Assembly (NCBI RefSeq): GCF_902830275.1
Contig: NZ_CADESW010000003.1
Span: 310,001 to 374,000, forward strand
Direction: 5' to 3'
DNA length: 64,000 bases
From: Burkholderia stagnalis
GTDB lineage: Bacteria > Pseudomonadota > Gammaproteobacteria > Burkholderiales > Burkholderiaceae
Positions 34,840 through 43,396 of this stretch are shown in pieces (the stretch's first letter is position 1; each line of letters opens with the position of its first letter). Below the pieces are notes generated by a model, which was given only the letters and a program-made list of their open reading frames with translations, was not told where the DNA came from and searched no databases. The position numbers and the translations under genes are program-made.

Positions 34840-34899
34840 GTCGAATCGAGAAATGGAACGGGCCGGTGCAGGCACCGCGCCGGCCCGTCGTGCGCGACG

Positions 34900-36117
34900 T
34901 TACCGCTTGCGGTGAATGTCGTGCGTCACGAAGCCCGCGTCGTTCATGGGCAACGCGAGGCCGTCCTTGACGGCGAGCGTCTTGCGGATGTCGTCGAGAC
35001 CGGCGGACCAGTGGTCGCGCATCGTCGACAGACCGAACTGATAGTCCTTGTAGTGATGCTCGTACGCCTTCTGCTGGTAGATCAGGTGCTGGATGTTGTA
35101 CTTCTTCCCGCACGACAGCGCCTCCGCCTCGATGCACCACGGATCGCTCTTGCGCTGTTCTTCCGGCACCTGGTCGAGCACCTGGCGCAGCAAGTTGCGA
35201 TACCGCTGCTCGCGTTGCAGCGTATCGGTGACGAAACGCGTGCGGCTCGAGTACTGGACGTCCTTCGTGCGCTCGGCGACGTCGGCCATCGAGCGCGGCA
35301 GCGGCCCGCGCGCGCTCCACAGGTCGACCTGGAACGCGAGCGTGTCGCGGCGCGGCCGCGCATGCAGCACTTCCATCAGCGGCGTGTTCGACACGACGCC
35401 GCCGTCCCAGTAGTACTCGCCTTCGATCTCGACCGGCGGGAACGCGGGCGGCAGCGCGCCGGACGCCATGAAGTGCTCCGGCTCGAGGCGCGTGCGCGTG
35501 TTGTCGAAGTAGACGAAGTTGCCGGTGCCGACATTGACCGCGCCGACCGACACGCGTGTCTCGCCGGCGTTGATGCGGTCGAAATCGCACAGCTTCACCA
35601 GCGTCGAGCGCAGCGCGGACGTGTCGTACCAGCTGATCTTGTCCGGATGGTCGGACACGCCCGGAAGCGGCGGCGGGAAGCGCGGCACGAAGAAGCCCTG
35701 CTGGCCCTGCATCATCGCGCTCGCGGCCTGCGATGCGGTGAAGAACGTGCGAACCTGGTCGATGCTGTTGAACAGCGCGAGTTCGAACGCGGCAGGCATC
35801 GCCGGAAAGAACGCGGGCTGGCAGATCGTTTCCCAGAACTGACGCAGCCGCTCGACGCGATGCTCGGGCGCATTGCCCGCGATCAGCGCGGTGTTGAGCG
35901 CGCCGATCGAGATGCCCGCGATCCAGTCGAGCGGAATGCCCGCCTCGTGCAAGCCTTCGAACACGCCGGCCTGATAGGCGCCGAGCGCGCCGCCGCCCTG
36001 CAGGACAAGGGCGATCGTCTCGTAGGGGAGCGCGCGCGCGGGGGCCGGCGCGCCGGCCTCGTGATGCAGGTCCGCCGCATCGACGGCCTGCCTTTCTGTG
36101 CGGGCATGTGGCTTCAT
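34900..36117 (-). CDS. Patatin-like phospholipase
   Basis: The 405-residue protein has the patatin oxyanion motif LQGGGALGAYQAG (near residue 38), the nucleophile Ser in GISIGALN (GxSxG, near residue 70), and the dyad Asp in YYWDGGVVSNTP. It should hydrolyse acyl esters of lipids. A C-terminal region of about 170 residues is of the DUF3734 type. No signal peptide is seen. The start MKPHART is the first Met consistent with the fold; an in-frame upstream extension runs into a palindromic region. Confidence 0.92.
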   Translation of the reverse strand: MKPHARTERQAVDAADLHHEAGAPAPARALPYETIALVLQGGGALGAYQAGVFEGLHEAGIPLDWIAGISIGALNTALIAGNAPEHRVERLRQFWETICQPAFFPAMPAAFELALFNSIDQVRTFFTASQAASAMMQGQQGFFVPRFPPPLPGVSDHPDKISWYDTSALRSTLVKLCDFDRINAGETRVSVGAVNVGTGNFVYFDNTRTRLEPEHFMASGALPPAFPPVEIEGEYYWDGGVVSNTPLMEVLHARPRRDTLAFQVDLWSARGPLPRSMADVAERTKDVQYSSRTRFVTDTLQREQRYRNLLRQVLDQVPEEQRKSDPWCIEAEALSCGKKYNIQHLIYQQKAYEHHYKDYQFGLSTMRDHWSAGLDDIRKTLAVKDGLALPMNDAGFVTHDIHRKR

Positions 36118-36139
36118 CTTGCTTTTTTGCTCCGAGAAT

Positions 36140-36185
36140 CCCCGCCATTTCCCCCTGGGGACTCCCTTCGGGGCACATGGCGGGG
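36140..36185. repeat. Hairpin-forming inverted repeat upstream of the patatin gene
   Basis: CCCCGCCAT (36140-36148) pairs with ATGGCGGGG (36177-36185). The interior holds a further CCCC/GGGG pairing. It lies just before the TnpB remnant and may be the left-end structure of the same decayed element or part of the patatin leader. Confidence 0.55.
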
Positions 36186-36251
36186 AGGAAGGGCGTGCTC
36201 TTGACAGGCAGCTTCTTCCACGGGTTAGGCTGGCCGGCAGGTATCGCGGGA

Positions 36252-36398
36252 CCGCGAGTAAGAGAGCGGACATGCAGTGGCTGTGGTGTCGAGCATGATC
36301 GCGATACCAACGCTGCGTTGAACATTCTCCGATGCGGACGTGCATCGCCGGCTGTGGGAATCCTCCGCCTTCAGGCGGAGGCGGACATCACTGCATGA
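36252..36398 (+). pseudogene. TnpB (IS200/IS605-type OrfB) C-terminal remnant
   Basis: The frame reads RERTCSGCGVEHDRDTNAALNILRCGRA, the zinc-ribbon end of TnpB with one CxxC pair and the HDRDxNAAxNIL signature. The first Cys pair, RuvC core and N-terminus are absent. A hairpin CCTCCGCC/GGCGGAGG (36362-36381) at the end resembles the right-end palindrome of IS605-type elements, where the guide RNA scaffold also maps. The remnant stop lies 10 bp inside the 3' end of convergent bdhA. Confidence 0.8.
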
Positions 36399-37173
36399 AC
36401 CAGCCGTGGCTGACGACGAACGACTGGCCGGTCAGCGCGGCGCTCGGGAACGCGGACAGGAACAGCACCGTCTGCGCGACGTCCTCGACGGTCGTGAACA
36501 CGCCGTCGACGGTGTTGCCGAGCATCACCTTCTTCACCACGTCCTCTTCGCTGATGCCGAGCTCCTTCGCCTGCTCCGGAATCTGCTTGTCCACCAGCGG
36601 CGTGCGCACGAAGCCCGGACACACGACGTGCGAGCGCACGTTGTGCTTCGCGCCTTCCTTCGCCAGCACGCGCGCGAGGCCCAGCAGCCCGTGCTTCGCC
36701 GTCACGTACGCGGACTTCAGCGGCGACGCTTCGTGCGAGTGCACCGAGCCCATGTAGATCACGACGCCGCCGCGATCGTCCTTGTACATGTGCTTGAGCG
36801 CGGCCTTCGTCGTCAGGAACGCGCCGTCGACGTGGATCGCCTGCATCTTCTTCCAGTCGGAGAACGCGTAGTTCTCGATCGGGTTCACGATCTGGATGCC
36901 CGCGTTCGACACGAGGATATCGACCGAGCCGAACGTTTCGGCCACCTTGTCGATGCCGCTGTTGACGGCTTCCTCGCTGGTCACGTCCATCGCGACGCCG
37001 ATCGCCTTGCCGCCTGCCTGCTTGATCTCTTCCGCGACGGCGTTCGCGCCCTCCTGGTTCAGGTCGGCGATCGCGACCGCCGCGCCCGCCTTTGCCAGTA
37101 CCAGCGCGATTTCCTTGCCGATGCCGCTTGCGGCGCCGGTGACGACTGCGGTCTTGCCATTCAGAGTGCTCAT
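36388..37173 (-). CDS. bdhA: D-3-hydroxybutyrate dehydrogenase
   Basis: The 261-residue short-chain dehydrogenase has the NAD motif [12 protein letters not shown] (residues 12-23) and NAG near residue 90. The Ser of [21 protein letters not shown] and YxxxK form the catalytic set. The family end WFMQ is intact. It interconverts 3-hydroxybutyrate and acetoacetate. The upstream gene adc decarboxylates acetoacetate, so the pair handles ketone bodies from poly-hydroxybutyrate. adc ends 45 bp upstream. Confidence 0.94.
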   Translation of the reverse strand: MSTLNGKTAVVTGAASGIGKEIALVLAKAGAAVAIADLNQEGANAVAEEIKQAGGKAIGVAMDVTSEEAVNSGIDKVAETFGSVDILVSNAGIQIVNPIENYAFSDWKKMQAIHVDGAFLTTKAALKHMYKDDRGGVVIYMGSVHSHEASPLKSAYVTAKHGLLGLARVLAKEGAKHNVRSHVVCPGFVRTPLVDKQIPEQAKELGISEEDVVKKVMLGNTVDGVFTTVEDVAQTVLFLSAFPSAALTGQSFVVSHGWFMQ

Positions 37174-37218
37174 GTTCGAATTTCCGAAGTGAAAGGTGGT
37201 GGAAAGAGACAGCGGGCG

Positions 37219-37959
37219 TTACTGAGCCAGGTAATCGTAGACGACTTCGCCGAGCCCAAGTGTCAAATCTGCGACGATGTGCCGGGCCTCGACGATCTCG
37301 AGCACCGGCAGGTCGGCGACCGGCGCGAGCGCATGCGGCGACAGCTCGAGCGATGCCGGGCCGGTCCAGGCGCCCTTCATCACGATGTCCTGCATGTAGT
37401 AGCGCACCAGCTCGCAGACGCGCGCCGTGCCGTCGACGTGCGGGATGATCTTCAGCAGGAAATTGGGGCCGGCGAGGCGCTTCGTCTGCTCGGCGATGTC
37501 GAGCTCCTTGTGCTTGTAGCCCATCGTGCCGGTCGCGACGCGCACCTTGCCGTAGTCGAGCGTGCCGAGGAGGTGGTCGGTGTTCACGTGCAGCGTCGGC
37601 GAGGCGAGCTTCTTCGGGAAGCCCCACAGCTCGCGGCCGCCGGCGATCGGCGGATGGTCGTCGAGGTACATCGCGAGCGTGTAGCCGCCCGGCTGGCCGT
37701 TGTATTCGACGGGGATCACCTGGCCGCTCTCGGTGTAGTCGCCGAAGCCGGTGGAGTCGGCCATGCGAATGAATTCGTAATGAACGAGCGGTTCCGTGAT
37801 CTGCAGGGGTTCGGGCACGATTTCACGCAGGCGGACCGGATCGGTGCGATACGTGATGATCAGAAACTCGCGATCGACGAAACGGTAAGGGCCCATCGGG
37901 AAGGCGGGGCTCGTCAACGGCATTGCAAACGCTTTCGATCGGACATCGCTGGTTTTCAT
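37219..37959 (-). CDS. adc: Acetoacetate decarboxylase
   Basis: The 246-residue protein matches the family length. It has the Schiff-base Lys in [12 protein letters not shown] (near residue 115) plus [26 protein letters not shown]. It converts acetoacetate to acetone and CO2. The start MKTSDVRSK has AAGGAG upstream. bdhA follows, giving an adc-bdhA unit. Confidence 0.95.
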   Translation of the reverse strand: MKTSDVRSKAFAMPLTSPAFPMGPYRFVDREFLIITYRTDPVRLREIVPEPLQITEPLVHYEFIRMADSTGFGDYTESGQVIPVEYNGQPGGYTLAMYLDDHPPIAGGRELWGFPKKLASPTLHVNTDHLLGTLDYGKVRVATGTMGYKHKELDIAEQTKRLAGPNFLLKIIPHVDGTARVCELVRYYMQDIVMKGAWTGPASLELSPHALAPVADLPVLEIVEARHIVADLTLGLGEVVYDYLAQ

Positions 37960-38400
37960 GCGGACTCCTTGTTGTTGATCGCTTCGTGAATGAGTGCCCG
38001 TTATCGTATGCCTGCATGCCGTCGTTGTGCGATGCCGCAACTGGAATAAATTGTTGCAGGATTCGCTAGGTTGACCCGGCAAATATTGATTCGAACAACG
38101 CAAATAGCCCGGTGGACGCGCAGCGTATTGATCGTCGCAGGCCTCGATGATGATCAAAGGTGAGCTTTTACGGGGGATTGGGTGAGGTTTTACGGGAAAC
38201 GCTCCACCCGAAATATTTCAATTGTGTGAACTTGTGTTGCAATGCACGTTCTAAGCGCGTCCCGGCGGCCGATCGAACGGGTATTTGCCCGCGGTGTCGC
38301 GACCCGCCGGACACCATAAGCATCGCTTAAGCGAGCCGCCCTTAGCATCGTGCATGACCGGATGGCCGGTCTTGCCCCTCCGCTCCACGTACCCCGATTC
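37960..38400. other. Divergent intergenic region with satellite iterons
   Basis: About 440 bp lie between adc and the PAP2 gene. The region near adc is AT-rich (38040-38110) and probably holds its promoter. Two iteron-like copies lie at 38156-38199. No gene is seen. Confidence 0.5.
38156..38199 (-). repeat. Satellite iteron pair 3
   Basis: AAAGGTGAGCTTTTACGGGG (from 38156) and GGGTGAGGTTTTACGGGA (from 38180) are reverse-orientation copies 24 bp apart. This matches the tight phasing near the origin. Confidence 0.75.
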
Positions 38401-38982
38401 ATGCAGAACCTCAATCTCACCCTGTTTTCCGCCATCAACGCCGGCACGGCGCCGCAAGCGGGCGTCGCGAAGCTCGCGATCTTCGCCGCCAACTGGCTCG
38501 TCTATGCGATTCCCGCGACGCTGCTGCTGACCTGGCTGTTCGGCGCGCGCCCGACGCGCCGCCAGGCCATCGAAGCCGGTCTCGGCGCATGCATCGCGCT
38601 CGCGCTCGCGCAGGTGCTGTCGCACTTCTGGTTCTCGCCGCGGCCGTTCATGGCCGGCGTCGGCACGCAACTGATTCCGCATGCGCCGGACGGTTCGTTT
38701 CCGAGCGATCACATGACGTTCGCGTGGAGCATCGCGGTCGGCATGCTGCTGGGCGGCGCGACGCGCATGACCGGTTTCGTGATGGCGGCGATGGCCGCCG
38801 CGATCGCGTGGGGGCGGATCTATGCCGGCGTGCATTGGCCGTTCGACATGGCGGGCGGCGTGCTGGTCGGCACCGCCGGCGCGCTGGCCGCGCACCTCTA
38901 TGCGCGGCCCGTCACGGCGATGCTCGAGCGCATCGGCGAGGCGGTGCACGCAGTCGTGATGGGGCGCTTGCACGCGCCGTAA
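38401..38982 (+). CDS. PAP2-family phosphatase, probable undecaprenyl-diphosphatase (BcrC-like)
   Basis: The 193-residue membrane protein has the three PAP2 motifs: SHFWFSPRPF, GSFPSDHMTF and GRIYAGVHWPFDM. The second uses SD where many family members have SG, as in BcrC/YbjG-type enzymes. It should dephosphorylate undecaprenyl diphosphate at the periplasmic face, recycling the carrier for peptidoglycan synthesis. The start MQNLNLTLF opens the first helix. Confidence 0.88.
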   Translation: MQNLNLTLFSAINAGTAPQAGVAKLAIFAANWLVYAIPATLLLTWLFGARPTRRQAIEAGLGACIALALAQVLSHFWFSPRPFMAGVGTQLIPHAPDGSFPSDHMTFAWSIAVGMLLGGATRMTGFVMAAMAAAIAWGRIYAGVHWPFDMAGGVLVGTAGALAAHLYARPVTAMLERIGEAVHAVVMGRLHAP

Positions 38983-39004
38983 GGAAGGATCGAGCCGGGC
39001 GCGC

Positions 39005-39226
39005 TCAGCCCGGCGCCCTGGCCGCTTCGGCGGCCGCGGCAGGGGCGGCGCCGCCGTGCAGCTCGGCCGAGTCTGCCGGCGGCTGTGTCGCGTCCCGCTC
39101 GAGCGCGCTCTCCTTGAGGATCGCGCACATCGCGATGAACAGCGCGAGTGCGACGGCCGCGAGGCCGCAATAGCCGGCGATTTTCAGGTGGCGAAGGAAA
39201 GGCGAAGCGTGGCTTTCTTTTGTCAT
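39005..39226 (-). CDS. Small single-pass membrane protein
   Basis: The 73-residue product has one membrane helix (YCGLAAVALALFIAMCAIL, residues 19-37) and a short acidic/Ala-rich tail. No family is recognised. It has the base composition of a Burkholderia gene and a clear stop, but no neighbour suggests a role. Confidence 0.5.
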   Translation of the reverse strand: MTKESHASPFLRHLKIAGYCGLAAVALALFIAMCAILKESALERDATQPPADSAELHGGAAPAAAAEAARAPG

Positions 39227-39359
39227 GACCGGGCGCTCCTGGTGCGGGCGGCGTGGATTGCCTGACAGTGGTATCGCAGACGTAGGTATATACCAGCCGT
39301 CCCGCCGATGCCAAGGAGTCCTCGCGTTGCCCGCGCCGGAATGCCGGGCGCCGTGCGCG

Positions 39360-40175
39360 TCAGTCGTCGAGCGATTCGTGCACGGCGCTCGCGCCGCGCT
39401 TCCAGTAGGCCGCCGCGCGAATCCGCGCCTTGTCGATGCCCCGTTCGCTGGTCAGATGCTGCCGCACCGCGCGCATCGCGAGCGCCTCGCCGGCCGCCCA
39501 TACATAGCCTTCGCCGGCCGGCAGCGGCAGGTCGCGCACGGCATCCAGCAGCGCGTCGCCGTCGGCGGCGGCTTCATCGCGGAAGCGCCAGATTTCATGC
39601 ACTTCCGCACGCGTATCGAACGCGATCCGTGCGCTGCGATCCGCAACTTCCAGTACGACCGCCGCGCGCGCGCCGGCGGGCAATTCCTTCAGGCGCCGGG
39701 CCACGGCCGGCAGCGCCGTGTCGTCGCCGATCAACAGGTGCCAGTCGAAACCGGTCGGCACGACGAACGAACCGCGCGGGCCGCCAATGCCGAGCCACTG
39801 GCCGACGCGCGCCTGCGCGGCCCACTGCGATGCCGGCCCCGGGTGATTCAGCACGAATTCCAGATCCAGTTCGCACGCCGGCCGATCGAAGCGGCGCGGC
39901 GTGAAATCGCGCGCGACCGGCTTCGGTTCGCCTTCCGGGAACACCGGGCCGTTCGGCCCCATGGACGGCAGCGCGGGCCGCTCGACGCCGGGCGGCGGCA
40001 GGAACACTTTCACGTGATCGTCGAACGACGCCGATTCGAAATCCGCGAGATCGGGGCCGCCCAGCGTGACGCGCAGCAGGTGCGGCGTGACGGCGTGCAC
40101 GCGCACGACTTGCAGCAGGCGGAACTTGAGGGTGTGGCGCACACGGGTGACGGTGCGTTCTAGCGTGTTCTGCAT
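39360..40175 (-). CDS. Siderophore-interacting protein (FAD-dependent ferric reductase)
   Basis: The 271-residue protein is of the ViuB/SIP family. It has an FAD-binding barrel with TPHLLRVTLGGPDL and DFTPRRFD (RxFT-like), and an NAD(P) region ending in WAAGEALAMRAVRQHL and RAAAYWKRGASAVHES. It would release iron from ferric siderophores in the cytoplasm. The start MQNTLERT has GGAGAA 8 bp upstream. A PadR regulator gene precedes it by 79 bp on the same strand. Confidence 0.9.
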   Translation of the reverse strand: MQNTLERTVTRVRHTLKFRLLQVVRVHAVTPHLLRVTLGGPDLADFESASFDDHVKVFLPPPGVERPALPSMGPNGPVFPEGEPKPVARDFTPRRFDRPACELDLEFVLNHPGPASQWAAQARVGQWLGIGGPRGSFVVPTGFDWHLLIGDDTALPAVARRLKELPAGARAAVVLEVADRSARIAFDTRAEVHEIWRFRDEAAADGDALLDAVRDLPLPAGEGYVWAAGEALAMRAVRQHLTSERGIDKARIRAAAYWKRGASAVHESLDD

Positions 40176-40254
40176 CGATGGGTTCTCCAGTATCGACCCG
40201 TGCCGGCGCATCGGCGCGAGCTCGGGTTCCATGCAAAGCCGGGGCCGGCGCGGG

Positions 40255-40965
40255 TTACTCGCCGGGGCGGCCCTCGATTTCGGCGGTGGCGCGCCGCAGG
40301 ATCGCCGCGATGCGCCGCTGCTCGTCGGCGGTCGCGCCGCTCTTGTGCAGCAGCGCGTGCTTCAGCGCGACGCGTGCTTCGACGAACTCCGGCAGCCAGC
40401 CGCCTTGCGGTTCGTCCGATGCGTCGCCGGCCGATTCGCCCGCGAACGCGCGGCGCATGAATTCCATCCTTCGCGCGAGGTGCGTGAGCCGCGCGAACAG
40501 CGTGTCGACGCGTTCGCGTTGCGCGTCGAGGTGCGCGCGTCCGGCGTCGGTGAGCGCATAGCGCTTGCGGTTGCCTTCCGCCTGCGACGCCACGAAGCCG
40601 ACTTCCTCGAGATAGGTGAGCGCCGGGTAGACCATCCCCGGGCTCGGGCTGTAGAAGCCGTTCGAGCGCGTGTCGAGCGCCTTGATCAGCTCGTAGCCGT
40701 GGCTCGGCTGGTCGGCGACGAGTGCCAGCAGCAGCAGTTGCAGATCGTCGGAACTGAACTGGCGGCCGCGCGGCATCGCGTCGTCGCCGCCGAATCCCCC
40801 GAAGCCGCCGGGGCCGCCGGGGCCGCCGAAGGGGCCGCCGCCGAACGGGTCACGGCCGCGGCGGTGGCGGCCGATCACGTGCCAGAAACCGGTGAACCAT
40901 GAGGGGGCGGAATGCGCACCGTACCCGTCGCATCGGGCGTGGCCGCGGAAATGGTTGTGTCGCAT
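40255..40965 (-). CDS. PadR-family regulator with Gly-rich N-terminus
   Basis: The 236-residue protein has a PadR winged helix (LLLLALVADQPSHGYELIKALD ... YSPSPGMVYPALTYLEEVGFVASQAEGNRKRYALT, residues 76-141). A C-terminal dimer helix follows. The first 65 residues are His-, Gly- and Phe-rich (GGGPFGGPGGPGGFGGFGG) and look disordered or metal-binding. Repeated TATCNAAAGATA palindromes cover its promoter. It probably represses itself and the siderophore-interacting protein gene. Confidence 0.9.
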   Translation of the reverse strand: MRHNHFRGHARCDGYGAHSAPSWFTGFWHVIGRHRRGRDPFGGGPFGGPGGPGGFGGFGGDDAMPRGRQFSSDDLQLLLLALVADQPSHGYELIKALDTRSNGFYSPSPGMVYPALTYLEEVGFVASQAEGNRKRYALTDAGRAHLDAQRERVDTLFARLTHLARRMEFMRRAFAGESAGDASDEPQGGWLPEFVEARVALKHALLHKSGATADEQRRIAAILRRATAEIEGRPGE

Positions 40966-40979
40966 GATCGAGTCCTATA

Positions 40980-41017
40980 TATCGGAAAACATATCTAAAG
41001 ATATATATCGAAAGATA
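40980..41017 (-). promoter_or_regulatory. PadR operator cluster
   Basis: TATCTAAAGATA (40992-41003) and TATCGAAAGATA (41006-41017) are near-identical palindromes 14 bp apart. A weaker third, TATCGGAAAACATA, starts at 40980. They lie just upstream of the PadR start codon, matching the AT-rich palindromes known for PadR proteins. Confidence 0.7.
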
Positions 41018-41183
41018 GGAAGTCAATGGGATTTATTTGGGGCGGGATGGTGGATGCGCGGTGTAGTACATTGACCTTTTATGCCTGTCTTCTCACGCCC
41101 GCGGAATTTCGTATCTAATTTAAAACGTTGGCGCCCGAATGGTGCTGGCGCGGAGGCCGGCCAATCATCGTGAGGGAAGCTGG

Positions 41184-41747
41184 GTGAGCATTAAAGGTAT
41201 TCTGTTCGATGCATACGGCACGCTTTGCGACATTCGCGACAAGCGGCGGCCGTTTGCGAAGCTGGTTCAAGCGAGCCCGGATCGCCGACGTGCGCGCGAT
41301 CTCGTCATGACGCGACCGTTCGATCTGCGTGAAGCCGCACGCGAATTTGACGTGGATGGTGTGGATCTGGATGTGCTGGAAGACGATCTGGCTGCCGAAC
41401 TCGCCAGTATCGAACTCTTCGAGGAAGTATCCGAAGTGCTCAAGCATCTGCGTGCCGGCGGCCTTCGGCTCGGCGTGGTTTCCAATCTGGCCCAGCCCTA
41501 TGCCGAGCCGCTGCTGCGACTATTGCCGTTCGACCTCGACGCCTATGCATGGTCGTTTTCGGTGGGCTCCCTGAAGCCGGATTCGGCCATATTCACCGCG
41601 GCATTGGACATGCTCGATTTGTCGCCCGACGAGGTCTTGATGGTTGGCGATACTTTCGACGCAGACTACGAAGGCGCCCGGAAATCCGGCATGCATTGCA
41701 TTTGGATCGCGAGGGTGTGTCCGAGCGGCCAGTGCCGACGATCATGA
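41184..41747 (+). CDS. HAD-superfamily hydrolase, C-terminus altered by probable frameshift
   Basis: The 187-residue protein has the HAD motifs ILFDAYGTLCD (nucleophile Asp, near residue 9), VVSNLAQ, GSLKPDSAIF and MVGDTFDADYEGARKSG. It starts at GTG after GAGGGAAG. After GMHCIWIA the frame continues RVCPSGQCRRS and stops. The -1 frame instead continues REGVSERPVPTIMTLRKLTDYAPG to a stop at 41782, a normal HAD end. A small deletion, such as loss of one GATC unit, would explain this. The GC content is lower than in flanking genes. Confidence 0.8.
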   Translation: MSIKGILFDAYGTLCDIRDKRRPFAKLVQASPDRRRARDLVMTRPFDLREAAREFDVDGVDLDVLEDDLAAELASIELFEEVSEVLKHLRAGGLRLGVVSNLAQPYAEPLLRLLPFDLDAYAWSFSVGSLKPDSAIFTAALDMLDLSPDEVLMVGDTFDADYEGARKSGMHCIWIARVCPSGQCRRS

Positions 41748-42195
41748 CGTTGCGCAAGCTGACCGACTATGCGCCGGGATAGCCTGGGTTAGCGTCAGTG
41801 CTCGCACGCACCCCGGATCACGCCATCAACCCCCGCCAGCGAACCATGCTGTGGTTCGTCGCTGCGCAACCGGCTACGTCGGCATAACGGCCGACGACGT
41901 CAAAGCGGCACCGGCCGCACGCTTACACGTTCGGCGCAACGCAACGGGCACGGCCCGCATGCGTATCTGAAGGATCTCCTCCCCACACGACTGCCGGCTC
42001 ACCGGCTTACCGGGCCAACGGCATTGCTGCCTCCGCGCCGGCAGCAGGCCGGCCCCGTCATGTCGCCCGAAGCATCGGGACGGATTCGCTGCGCGTCTTT
42101 CTTACAAATAGCCTTAAGTTTGATACTATGGCGCGACTATTCGTATGCTGAATGTATTTATTCTGTATGGGTCGAATTGAGGGAGCGACGCGGGG
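41748..42195. other. Gene-free region upstream of the ter operon
   Basis: About 450 bp with lower GC than the surroundings. Its first 35 bp are the out-of-frame HAD tail. A possible promoter lies at 42102-42129. Nothing else is supported. Confidence 0.5.
42102..42129 (+). promoter_or_regulatory. Putative ter operon promoter
   Basis: TTACAA (42102-42107) and TACTAT (42124-42129) are separated by 16 bp in an AT-rich patch 66 bp before the first ter gene. Confidence 0.4.
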
Positions 42196-43326
42196 ATGAT
42201 GGTGCTGGCGCCTGGCGCGAACACGGCTTTGGGAGCGCCTCGATGCTCCTGGACGCTGGAATGCGCGAACACCTCGGCCTTCGGGGACTATGCTGCAGTC
42301 GCTCTACTCCCGGTTGACGACAAGCGTCAGCCCAAGGGAGATCCCGCCCTGTTCCAGGTCGAACAAGCCTGGATGGAATGGAGCGGCAGCCAGGAGAAAA
42401 TCGGCTGCCGACTGGACCTTTCCGCCCTTCCGGCCGGCGCCGACCGTGTGTGCGTCGTCGTGTACACCTTCTCGGCCCTCGGCCCGGTAAGCGAGCTCCG
42501 CTCCATTCGCCTGCAGGTCGACAACCAGGTCGAATTCAGCCTGAACCTCGCCGAAAACGGCGAATCGGCGATCATCATCGGCGAGTTCTACTGCCGCAAC
42601 CAGCAATGGAAGTTCCGCGCGCTGGCCGAAGGCTCCGCCTACGGGCTCTCGGCCCTCGGCCGCAGGATCGGGCTGGCCATCGACGACGCCCATCCTGAGC
42701 GGCGCTCACGTTCCGCCGATGCATGCCGCGCCGCCAGCGGCACCGGCTTCGCCATCAGCGCGACGCACGTCCTCACCTGTGCGCATGTGATCGAGGACAT
42801 GCAGGAAATCCACATCGCTTCCCTCGAGGGCCGACACCGCGCGGAGCCTGTGGTGGTGGACCGCCGGAACGACCTGGCGCTGCTGCGCGTGCAGGGGGCG
42901 CCGGTCTTCAAGCAGGTCTCCTTCCGGGACGGCACGGGCTGCGACCTCGGCGAGCAGGTGGTCGCCATGGGTTTCCCGCTGGCCGGCCTGACCGGCGGGG
43001 GCGTGCAGGTCACGCAGGGCGGCGTGTCCGCGCTGTTCGGCCTGCACAACGACGCGAGCCTGCTGCAGTTCACGGCCCCGATCCAGCCCGGGTCGAGCGG
43101 CAGTCCGCTGTTCGATACGTCCGGCGCGGTGGTGGGGATGGTCACCTCGACGGTCCCGGATGCCCAGAACATGAATTTCGCGGTGAAGGCCGGCCTCGCG
43201 CTTGCGTTCCTGGATGCGTGCGGCGTGATCGCCTCCCGAACCCCGTCGGGCCAGACCTTCACCACCGCCCAGATATCCCGTGAGGCCCAGCCGAGTCTAT
43301 GGCGCGTCGAGGCGCGCAACCCATAG
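42196..43326 (+). CDS. TerD-domain / trypsin-like serine protease fusion
   Basis: In this 376-residue protein the first about 160 residues read as a TerD/CABP-type domain (LAPGANTALGAPRCSWTLEC, ESAIIIGEFYCRNQQWKFRALAEG). The second half is a trypsin-like protease with His197 (LTCAHVIED), Asp226 (RRNDLALLRV) and Ser301 (QPGSSGSPLFD). It is first in the ter operon. The fusion suggests a calcium- or stress-gated protease acting inside the Ter complex. No signal peptide is seen, so a cytoplasmic role is likely. Either of the two adjacent Met codons may start it. Confidence 0.85.
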   Translation: MMVLAPGANTALGAPRCSWTLECANTSAFGDYAAVALLPVDDKRQPKGDPALFQVEQAWMEWSGSQEKIGCRLDLSALPAGADRVCVVVYTFSALGPVSELRSIRLQVDNQVEFSLNLAENGESAIIIGEFYCRNQQWKFRALAEGSAYGLSALGRRIGLAIDDAHPERRSRSADACRAASGTGFAISATHVLTCAHVIEDMQEIHIASLEGRHRAEPVVVDRRNDLALLRVQGAPVFKQVSFRDGTGCDLGEQVVAMGFPLAGLTGGGVQVTQGGVSALFGLHNDASLLQFTAPIQPGSSGSPLFDTSGAVVGMVTSTVPDAQNMNFAVKAGLALAFLDACGVIASRTPSGQTFTTAQISREAQPSLWRVEARNP

Positions 43327-43396
43327 AAGCACGTCGACTTGAATCCCGAGGAAGCGGCGTCGGGGTTGCCCCCTCGCGCCACGCTAGGAAGCAGTT

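Noticed and set aside
36108..36250. A longer TnpB reading frame upstream of 36252
   Set aside because: The upstream residues show no TnpB features and include a hairpin region.
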